The position numbers and the translations under genes were made by a program. Source: Halorussus aquaticus (GTDB lineage Archaea; Halobacteriota; Halobacteria; Halobacteriales; Haladaptataceae). Taken from it: a stretch of DNA of 64,000 nucleotides. Each line of letters opens with the position of its first letter. The stretch's first letter is position 1. Positions 58,597-64,000 of this stretch are shown piece by piece. The notes beneath the pieces were generated by a model, which saw nothing but the letters and a program-made list of their open reading frames with translations, made no database searches and was not told the origin of the DNA. The stretch spans positions 992,001 through 1,056,000 of the forward strand of contig NZ_CP100400.1 of assembly GCF_024218795.1 (NCBI RefSeq), given 5' to 3'.

Positions 58597-59481
58597 ATGG
58601 CGACCGAAACCGGCACCTCGACCGAGGACGCCAGAGAGTCCACGTCGCCGTCGCGCCTGCTGGACCACGAGCGCAAGGAGTGGCTGCTGAACCGTAGCCT
58701 CTGGTTGGTCGCGGGCGCGCTGCTGGTGTTCCTCTGGATTCCGCTGCTCGTGATGATGTTCCTCTCGTTCGCGGTGAACGCCAGCACGTTCTTCCCGTTC
58801 GAGGGGTTCACGCTGGCCCACTACACCGCGACGTTCGCGGACGAGACGCTGATGTTCGCGCTCTGGAACAGCATCCAGATAGCCACCATCTCGGCGTGTA
58901 TCGCCACGGTGCTCGGCGTGCTGGCGAGTTTCGCGCTGGCCCGGTACGACTTCCCGTTCAAGGAACTCTACCGGACGTTCGGCATCCTGCCGATGGTGAT
59001 TCCGGGCGTGGTGATGGGCATCGCGCTGCTCATCTACTTCCGGACGCTGCTCGGGATGACTCCCGGGTTCCTGACCGTGGTGCTGACCCACAGCGTCTAC
59101 GGGTTCCCGTTCGTCCTGCTGATGGTCACGTCCCGACTCTACACGTTCGACGAGTCGCTGGAGGAGGCGGCGCGTGACCTCGGTGCCGACCCGATGACGG
59201 TGTTCCGGGACATCACGCTTCCCATCGTCGCACCCGCCATCGGGGCCGGGTTCCTGTTCGCGTGGATTCGGTCGTTCGAGGACTTCATCCGCGTCTACTT
59301 CGTGAAGGGGACGATGGACGTGCTGACCACGTCGATGTACTCGATGATAAAGTACGGGACCGCGCCGAAGATGAACGCCATCTCGTCGTTCATCGTGTTC
59401 GTCATCGCGGCGGTGCTGGCGGTGGCGATGAACGTCGGCAACGTCGCCGGAATGGTCGCCGGGACCGAAGGCGACTCCTGA
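58597..59481 (+). CDS. potC: polyamine-type ABC transporter permease, PotC-like
   Basis: 294 residues from ATG 58597; an overlapping GTG at 58588 is possible. N-terminal ~35 residues are hydrophilic, then six helices, with the EAA loop EAARDLGADPMTVFRDITLP (~191-210) and LARYDFPFKELYRTFGILPM. PotB and PotC form the membrane channel. It is the last gene of the unit; the downstream 195-nt spacer to the DUF4383 gene shows no terminator-like hairpin that I could see. Confidence 0.9.
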   Translation: MATETGTSTEDARESTSPSRLLDHERKEWLLNRSLWLVAGALLVFLWIPLLVMMFLSFAVNASTFFPFEGFTLAHYTATFADETLMFALWNSIQIATISACIATVLGVLASFALARYDFPFKELYRTFGILPMVIPGVVMGIALLIYFRTLLGMTPGFLTVVLTHSVYGFPFVLLMVTSRLYTFDESLEEAARDLGADPMTVFRDITLPIVAPAIGAGFLFAWIRSFEDFIRVYFVKGTMDVLTTSMYSMIKYGTAPKMNAISSFIVFVIAAVLAVAMNVGNVAGMVAGTEGDS

Positions 59482-59676
59482 CCGACGACTCCGCTTCGAC
59501 GGTTCCCCTTCGTACTCTTTCTCGCGTGTCTGCGCGCCGACGAGACGCCGGTGGACTCGGGAGCACCTGCTGGTAGAGTCGGGAACGCCGGGGAACTCGA
59601 AACACCGGCGGAATCGCCACCGTCGGCGCTGCTTCGCGGCGAAAAGCCACTTCAGAACGCGAACCGAAGCGGACGC

Positions 59677-60117
59677 ATGGCCGACTCAGACCTCTCGGGC
59701 GACGACCGGATTCGCGGCGGGACCCAGATATCCGTGACCGTGGTGCTCGGGGGCGTCCTGCTCGTCATGGGCATCGTCGGGTTCGCCTCGGGCGGCCAAC
59801 TGCTCGTCTTCGGCGTCAACCCCTTCCACAACGTCTTCCACCTGCTGACGGGGGCGCTGGCCATCACTGCGGGCCTGTACGCCGACGGCGTGTACGCCGA
59901 CGAGTTCAACAAGACCGCGGGCGTCGTCTACGGCCTGCTGGTCATCTTCCAACTCGTCGCACCGGATGCGGCCGCCGCGCTGCTGAACGCCGACCTCGCG
60001 GACCTCTGGCTCCACGTCGGTCTGGCGCTCGCGTTCGGCGGCGTCGGGTTCGCGCTCCCCGACCGCGAGCGCCGCGCGACCGAGACCGGTCAGGCGGCCG
60101 AGCGGAGCGGTCGCTGA
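59677..60117 (+). CDS. DUF4383 family membrane protein
   Basis: 146 residues with four membrane helices (~17-37, ~48-68, ~82-102, ~113-130). Conserved stretches are GVNPFHNVFHLLTGALAITA (~47-66) with two His, and VYGLLVIFQLVA. DUF4383 proteins are of unknown function, common in Actinobacteria and haloarchaea. Start at ATG 59677; a frame from 59551 is open but lacks the family beginning. Confidence 0.8.
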   Translation: MADSDLSGDDRIRGGTQISVTVVLGGVLLVMGIVGFASGGQLLVFGVNPFHNVFHLLTGALAITAGLYADGVYADEFNKTAGVVYGLLVIFQLVAPDAAAALLNADLADLWLHVGLALAFGGVGFALPDRERRATETGQAAERSGR

Positions 60118-60175
60118 GTCGTCGCGCGGTCGGCGTTCGACGCCGATAAATAGGTGGCCTCGAAACCCGCCGCGC

Positions 60176-60415
60176 GTGTTCGGTCTCCCCTCGCACGTTC
60201 GCCCGTCGGAGTGGATAACCGCCCTCGTGCTAGTCGCGGCGACCGGCGGTGTGGCGGTCCGCGCTTCGAGCGTCTACTCCGCTCGGCTGGCGGCCGGTAT
60301 CGCCACGTTCCTGCTCGTCATCGACGTTCTGCTCGTCTGGGCGCTGTTGCGCAACAACTCGATTCGCCGCCAGCGAGCGCTACACCCGGAGCCCGCGCGG
60401 AAGTATCGAGAGTAA
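60176..60415 (+). CDS. small membrane protein with GTG start
   Basis: 79 residues from GTG 60176. Two hydrophobic segments (~12-30 EWITALVLVAATGGVAV and ~36-58 RLAAGIATFLLVIDVLLVWALL) are followed by a basic tail RNNSIRRQRALHPEPARKYRE. The AT-rich gataaatagg at 60145-60154 lies ~25 nt before the start and supports leaderless expression. No family recognised. Confidence 0.6.
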   Translation: MFGLPSHVRPSEWITALVLVAATGGVAVRASSVYSARLAAGIATFLLVIDVLLVWALLRNNSIRRQRALHPEPARKYRE

Positions 60416-60476
60416 GAGTTCGGAACTACGCGGTCGGCGAGCGGTCGGCGCTGTCCGAGTCGACGACCGGTCGAAG

Positions 60477-61133
60477 CTATCCGAGTCGGTCGATGATGTC
60501 TGAGCCTTCCACGTAGGCGAGTCCGTGGCGCTCGGCGTAGGCCTTCGCGTCGGCGGGCGCGAGCGCCCCGCCGGTCTCCTCGTCCAGCATCTCACAGACC
60601 ACGACCGCCGGCGCTAGACCCGCGGCCTCGGCCAGCGCGATGCCGAGTTCGGTGTGGCCCTCGCGGTCGGCCAGCAGGTTCGGCGCGGCCCGAAGGAGGT
60701 GGACGTGGCCCGGCGCGCGGAACTCGTCGGCGAACGCCGTGGCGTCGGGGTCGCTCGCGGCCGCCGCGAGTTCGGTAATCGTCTTCGCGCGGTCCTCGTC
60801 GGTGATGCCCGTGAAGGTGTCGCGGTGGTTCACCGGGAGCGAGAACGACGACCGCTCGTCGTAGCCGAGGTCGTGGTCCGCGCTCGCGGGGTGGTCCAGC
60901 GCTTCCTCCAAGAACGGCAGGCCGAACGCCTCGGCCACCTCGTTCGAGAGCGCGACGCAGATGAGTCCCCCGGCGTCGTTTCGCATCCGCGCGACGGCCT
61001 CCGGGGTGACCGCGCCCGCCGGGTAGACGAGGTCGGTCTCGCCCTCGCGGTCGGCGGCGTCGTGGACGAGCACCGGCGACCCCTCGCGGAACGCTTCTAT
61101 CGCGGCCTCGACACCGACGACAGCCTGTTTCAT
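60477..61133 (-). CDS. ribB: 3,4-dihydroxy-2-butanone 4-phosphate synthase
   Basis: 218 residues, stand-alone RibB. It makes the four-carbon precursor of riboflavin from ribulose 5-phosphate. Active-site residues are in [20 protein letters not shown] (~24-43), [14 protein letters not shown] (~50-63), and [11 protein letters not shown] (~141-151) with the [11 protein letters not shown] segment. The start overlaps the stop of ribK by 4 nt, so ribK-ribB form a translationally coupled operon. Confidence 0.93.
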   Translation of the reverse strand: MKQAVVGVEAAIEAFREGSPVLVHDAADREGETDLVYPAGAVTPEAVARMRNDAGGLICVALSNEVAEAFGLPFLEEALDHPASADHDLGYDERSSFSLPVNHRDTFTGITDEDRAKTITELAAAASDPDATAFADEFRAPGHVHLLRAAPNLLADREGHTELGIALAEAAGLAPAVVVCEMLDEETGGALAPADAKAYAERHGLAYVEGSDIIDRLG

Positions 61134-61837
61134 GCTGTCTCCTCGACGTGGACGGTGACGTGGTCGCCGTCTTCGAGTTCCAGTTCCTCGCGGAGCTTCT
61201 CGGGCGCGATGACCTCCAACTGGTCCTCGTCGTGGTGGGTGCGCTCGGGAGCGATGGTGTGGGCCTGCTCGTACACTTCCCCGTCCTGCGTCTCGACCAC
61301 GGCGGGGTAGCAGACCGCCGGGCCGTAGGTGCGCTCGTCGTCCTCCCAGCCGTCGATGTGGACCGGTTCCAACGCCTCCATCGCCGACCGGGCGCGGATG
61401 CTCTCGTCGGTGAGTTCGACGTTGAGCGTGCCGAGGAACGGTTCGTAACCGAGCCGGTCCTCGAACTGCTCCATGTACCCCGGGAGGGAGATGTAGTGGC
61501 GTCCCTCGCCCATCCCGCTGGTGACGGTGCCCGTCAGGTCGATTCCCGCGGGCGTCTCGAAGATGCGCCGGTAGTCCTCGTACTCGCGCTTGAGCGCCCA
61601 CTTGCCGTCCTCGGTAATCGAGACCCACTGGCCGTCGCTGACCATCTCGCGCTCCACGAGCCCCGCGTCGTCGAGTTGCTGGAGTCGCCGAGAGGCGGTC
61701 TGGTTGGAGGCGTCGAGGCGGTCCGCGAGACCGGAACACGAGACCTTGACCTCCCCGTCCAGCCCGCCGTCGAGTGCGAGAAGCTTGAGTGCCGCGAGTT
61801 CGTCGTACCCGACTGCGCGCGGCCGTGTCGCTGACAT
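61130..61837 (-). CDS. ribK: bifunctional regulator / CTP-dependent riboflavin kinase (RbkR type)
   Basis: 235 residues from the ATG at 61835-61837. The N-terminal ~95 residues are a winged helix ([40 protein letters not shown]). The C-terminal part is the CTP-using archaeal riboflavin kinase: [20 protein letters not shown] (~105-124), LGTLNVEL, and the ligand loop CYPAVVE. It makes FMN and, by analogy with characterised archaeal RbkR proteins, probably represses or activates its own ribB operon. A candidate operator lies upstream at 61886. Confidence 0.9.
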   Translation of the reverse strand: MSATRPRAVGYDELAALKLLALDGGLDGEVKVSCSGLADRLDASNQTASRRLQQLDDAGLVEREMVSDGQWVSITEDGKWALKREYEDYRRIFETPAGIDLTGTVTSGMGEGRHYISLPGYMEQFEDRLGYEPFLGTLNVELTDESIRARSAMEALEPVHIDGWEDDERTYGPAVCYPAVVETQDGEVYEQAHTIAPERTHHDEDQLEVIAPEKLREELELEDGDHVTVHVEETA

Positions 61838-61885
61838 GGTCGTCACTCCGGCCGCTCGCAATTTAAGGATAACGGATGCGGTACG

Positions 61886-61902
61886 GTTCCCACAATTGGA
61901 AC
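61886..61902 (-). promoter_or_regulatory. inverted repeat upstream of ribK (candidate RbkR site)
   Basis: gttcc (61886-61890) and ggaac (61898-61902) form a 5-bp inverted repeat around cacaatt. It lies 49-65 nt before the ribK start, just upstream of the TATA-like ttaaggat (61863-61870, ~25-33 nt before the start), so it could be an operator of the self-regulated riboflavin operon. The arms are short, so support is limited. Confidence 0.3.
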
Positions 61903-61948
61903 GCGGGGCGTCCGGAGCTGACGAACTCCGGCCATAAATCCCAATTAG

Positions 61949-61957
61949 ACTATATAT
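61949..61957 (+). promoter_or_regulatory. TATA box of the iron-type binding protein gene
   Basis: The AT-rich gactatatattg (61948-61959) lies ~60 nt before the start codon and just before the first iron-type palindrome at 61963, so repressor binding would cover the transcription start. Confidence 0.5.
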
Positions 61958-61962
61958 TGTCC

Positions 61963-61978
61963 TTTAGGCTCGCCTAAA
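61963..61978. promoter_or_regulatory. iron-type operator palindrome, site 1
   Basis: tttaggc (61963-61969) and gcctaaa (61972-61978) are exact inverted arms around tc. TTAGG-type palindromes are the recognised sites of haloarchaeal DtxR-like iron regulators (Idr/SirR group). Its place between TATA box and start codon is that of a repressor site. Confidence 0.75.
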
Positions 61979-61998
61979 ATCCGAAACCACTATTACCG

Positions 61999-62014
61999 TT
62001 TAGGCGAGCCAAAA
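61999..62014. promoter_or_regulatory. iron-type operator palindrome, site 2
   Basis: tttaggc (61999-62005) and gccaaaa (62008-62014) form a second copy with one mismatch in the right arm (gcctaaa expected). Its end is 3 nt before the start codon at 62018, and the centres of the two sites are 36 nt apart. Confidence 0.65.
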
Positions 62015-62017
62015 ACC

Positions 62018-63259
62018 ATGGCTCGTGATTCGCAGGTCGGTTCTTCGCAGGTTGGTTCGACGCGGCGGCGCTTCATCGCGGCCGGAACGAGCGTCGCGCT
62101 CGGCGGGATGCTCGCCGGTTGTACCGGCGGGGGTGAGTCGTCCTCGGCCGAGACGGAGACGCAAGCCGAGACGGAAACGCAGACACAGACCGAGACGACG
62201 ACGGGCGCGGAGTCGTACTCGGTGTCGATGTCGCCGGTGGGGACGGTCGAGTTCGACGCCGTCCCCGAGAACGTGTTCACGGTGTTCCCGCAGTACGCCG
62301 ACATGGCCGTCGCGCTCGGTCACGGCGACGCGGTGAACTCGGTGTACGTCCCGAAGATGTCCGGGACCACGATGAACCACTACTACCACCACCTCGACGG
62401 CGTCTCGTTCGAGTGGGAGGGGCTTTCGGACCCCCTGAACGGCGGACTCACGAAGGAACTCCTCTTCGAACTCGACAGCGACGTTCACCTCGCCGACCCC
62501 GCGTGGGTCTCGACGCAGGAGAACTGGGACGAGTCGGACACCGAGGACATCGACTCGCAGGTGGCACCGTGGTTCGGCAACTTCTACAGCGGGACGCAGG
62601 CCGCGCCGCCGGACGGCTACCAGAACTACGAGTACTACGACCTCTGGCAACTCTTCGGCAAGGTCGCCGAGGTGTTCAAAGAGCGCGAGCGCTACGAGGC
62701 GCTGGCCGCGGTCCACGACGACCTCGTCGCCTCCATTCAAGAGCAACTCCCGCCCGAGGACGAGCGCCCGACGGCCGTGCGCGCCACGCTCTCGGGCGAC
62801 GGCGAGTCGTTCTACACGTACCACCTCAACAAGCCGGGTTACTGGCTGGCCGACACCCGGCCGCTCGGCGCGAACGACGCGTTCGCGGAACAGGACTGGA
62901 GCAACCTCTGGGGGACCGTCGATTACGAGACGATGCTGGAGGCCGACCCCGACGTGATTCTCCACCTCTGGGGCGCGACGCCGAACTACAGCATGGCCGA
63001 CACGCGCGCCTCGCTGAAGGACCACCCGGTCGGGAGTCAACTGACCGCGGTGAAGAACGACCGCGTGTACGCCTCCGGGATGCGGTATCAGGGTCCCATC
63101 ATGAACCTGTTCCAGATAGAGATGACCGCCAAACAGCTCTACCCCGACCTGTTCGGCGAGTGGCCCACTTACAAGGACGGCGAGCACTATCCCGAGATTC
63201 CCGAGGGCGAGCAGTTGTTCGACCGCGAGAAGGTCGCGTCCATCGTCGCCGGAAACTAG
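62018..63259 (+). CDS. iron-regulated ABC transporter substrate-binding lipoprotein (FecB/BtuF-like)
   Basis: 413 residues. TRRRFIAAGTSVALGGMLAG then C gives a twin-arginine signal and lipobox Cys near 36. A Thr/Glu/Gln-rich linker follows (~45-72). The two-lobed FecB-type fold starts at YSVSMSPVGTVEFDAVPENV, with NVFTVFPQYADMAVALGHGD and the EADPDVILHLWGATPNYS second lobe. It binds an iron-siderophore, haem or cobalamin. Two TTAGG-type palindromes lie between the TATA box and start, indicating derepression in iron limitation. No permease or ATPase is adjacent, so it must pair with a transporter encoded elsewhere. Confidence 0.85.
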   Translation: MARDSQVGSSQVGSTRRRFIAAGTSVALGGMLAGCTGGGESSSAETETQAETETQTQTETTTGAESYSVSMSPVGTVEFDAVPENVFTVFPQYADMAVALGHGDAVNSVYVPKMSGTTMNHYYHHLDGVSFEWEGLSDPLNGGLTKELLFELDSDVHLADPAWVSTQENWDESDTEDIDSQVAPWFGNFYSGTQAAPPDGYQNYEYYDLWQLFGKVAEVFKERERYEALAAVHDDLVASIQEQLPPEDERPTAVRATLSGDGESFYTYHLNKPGYWLADTRPLGANDAFAEQDWSNLWGTVDYETMLEADPDVILHLWGATPNYSMADTRASLKDHPVGSQLTAVKNDRVYASGMRYQGPIMNLFQIEMTAKQLYPDLFGEWPTYKDGEHYPEIPEGEQLFDREKVASIVAGN

Positions 63260-63362
63260 GCCCGCGACTGCTCGGTTCGACGGTCCGGCACTCGACGGCG
63301 ACCGCAGGCCTCTCTGGCCAACGACCACAGGCCTTTCTCGATTGGGACTCCACAGGACGAGC

Positions 63363-63728
63363 ATGGAGAAGGTGAACCTCGACGCTGGCTTCGACTCGTT
63401 CGACGAGACGTGGTCGCCCCGCCTCGCGGCCGAACTCGACGGACAGGCGGTCAAACTCGCCAAACTGGAGGGGGAGTTCGTCTGGCACCGCCACGACGAC
63501 GCCGACGAACTCTTTCTGGTTCGGGACGGGCGACTGCGCATCGAACTCCGAGACGACGAGAACGTGACTCTCGACGAGGGCGAGATGGTAGTCGTCCCGG
63601 CGGGCGTCGAACACCGACCGGTCGCGGACGACGGCGTAGCCGAGGTGCTACTCTTCGAACCGACAGAGACGAAGAACACGGGGAACGTCGAGAGCGAGGA
63701 GACCGAGGAGGAACTGGAGCGTCTCTGA
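63363..63728 (+). CDS. cupin-domain protein
   Basis: 121 residues, single cupin fold. The metal-binding motif 1 is GEFVWHRHDDADELFLVRDG (~38-57), with two His and a Glu, and motif 2 is VVVPAGVEHRPVADDG (~78-93). The C-terminus is a Glu-rich tail. Cupins of this small type act as isomerases, dioxygenases or binding proteins; none can be picked here. Start at ATG 63363; a GTG at 63342 adds seven residues without family character. Confidence 0.85.
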   Translation: MEKVNLDAGFDSFDETWSPRLAAELDGQAVKLAKLEGEFVWHRHDDADELFLVRDGRLRIELRDDENVTLDEGEMVVVPAGVEHRPVADDGVAEVLLFEPTETKNTGNVESEETEEELERL

Positions 63729-63741
63729 TTCGTACGTCTGT

Positions 63742-64000
63742 CTACTCTTCCCACTGGGGATGGCGACCGGGGGTAGGTACGATGTCTACCGAGTCGCGTA
63801 GTTCGGATTCTTCTACCCACGGCTGACACCGGTCGTGTAGTTCGAAAAGCCGAAACTCGTTGAGGTGGACCCAACTGTACGACACGGTGTCGTCGTCCCC
63901 GCGTTCATCTGTCGCGTCAGTGAGATTCTCCTTCGTAATGTCGATTCCGTACTCCTGCGCTTCCGCGGCCAAGGCTCCAAGTTTCTCCTCCTTCTCGTCG
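63742..64000 (-). CDS. unknown protein, only C-terminal ~85 residues in window
   Basis: The frame is open to the right edge of the window, so the start is outside. The visible end reads EKEEKLGALAAEAQEYG and continues IDITKENLTDATDERGDDD, SYSWVHLNEFRLFELHDR, to a stop at 63742-63744. It is acidic and aromatic-rich, with no motif that I recognise. A TTG at 63970-63972 could begin a 76-residue form but the sequence before it is coding-like. It converges with the cupin gene. Confidence 0.55.
   Translation of the reverse strand, partial: DEKEEKLGALAAEAQEYGIDITKENLTDATDERGDDDTVSYSWVHLNEFRLFELHDRCQPWVEESELRDSVDIVPTPGRHPQWEE

Noticed and set aside
63742..63972. Complete 76-residue gene starting at TTG 63972.
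   Set aside because: The frame stays open and coding-like to the window edge, so a truncated longer gene is more likely.

Overview
The window comes from a haloarchaeon (class Halobacteria). The DNA is mostly GC-rich and the proteins are rich in Asp and Glu. Exported proteins carry twin-arginine signals, several with a lipobox. Many genes have a TATA-like box 25-35 nt before the start codon, consistent with leaderless transcription. Marker genes agree: thermosome, CDP-archaeol synthase, TiaS, CTP-type riboflavin kinase and GfcR. I did not attempt a genus assignment. The content is mainly chromosomal housekeeping, broken by small repeat-rich or AT-rich patches.

Layout. 1-3300: truncated MATE exporter, class II aldolase, small membrane protein, lipoyl synthase. 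3640-11350: 2-oxoacid dehydrogenase E1alpha, E1beta and E2, then threonine dehydratase and an acyl-CoA dehydrogenase-like protein, then E3; lipoyl synthase just upstream supplies the E2 cofactor. 11470-16890: zinc-ribbon protein, prephenate dehydratase, Hsp20, peroxiredoxin, OsmC, a frameshifted PRC-barrel-like gene and an alanine dehydrogenase-type enzyme. 17109-18767: thermosome. 19211-25395: pstS-pstC-pstA-pstB plus an AbrB-PhoU regulator. 25500-27660: small membrane protein, a Ca-binding-repeat surface protein, an unknown protein with a duplicated module and tRNA-Ser(GGA), in lower-GC DNA. 27795-29664: membrane protein, RidA and a second threonine dehydratase.

29978-34980: gamma-glutamylcyclotransferase-like protein, MATE exporter, citrate synthase, a PhoU/TrkA-C tandem protein and a membrane protein. 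34980-35445: AT-rich island with one small membrane protein. 35598-41889: Tat lipoprotein, M14 deacylase, threonine synthase-like enzyme, TiaS, HTH regulator, glutaredoxin. 42278-49663: arylsulfotransferase-like protein, two tandem NCS2 nucleobase permeases, GfcR, PyrE, and a divergent HxlR/DoxX pair. 49759-54159: CarS, small membrane proteins, a pair of related unknown proteins, proline dehydrogenase, DUF502. 54190-59481: IlvE and a polyamine-type ABC transporter. 59677-64000: DUF4383, ribB-ribK, an iron-box-controlled binding protein, a cupin and a truncated gene.

Themes. Amino-acid nitrogen and carbon metabolism recurs (two IlvA, RidA, IlvE, threonine synthase, proline dehydrogenase, alanine dehydrogenase). 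So do phosphate, purine and iron uptake, and redox proteins. Several signals look regulatory: an iron-type palindrome pair before the binding protein at 62018, three evenly spaced half-sites in the HxlR/DoxX gap, a hairpin in the Hsp20 leader, and a leader hairpin before the duplicated-module protein. I saw no CRISPR array, rRNA, transposase or phage module. The most notable unexplained items are the 51378-52490 protein pair, the duplicated-module protein beside tRNA-Ser, and palindromic repeats inserted in or beside coding genes.
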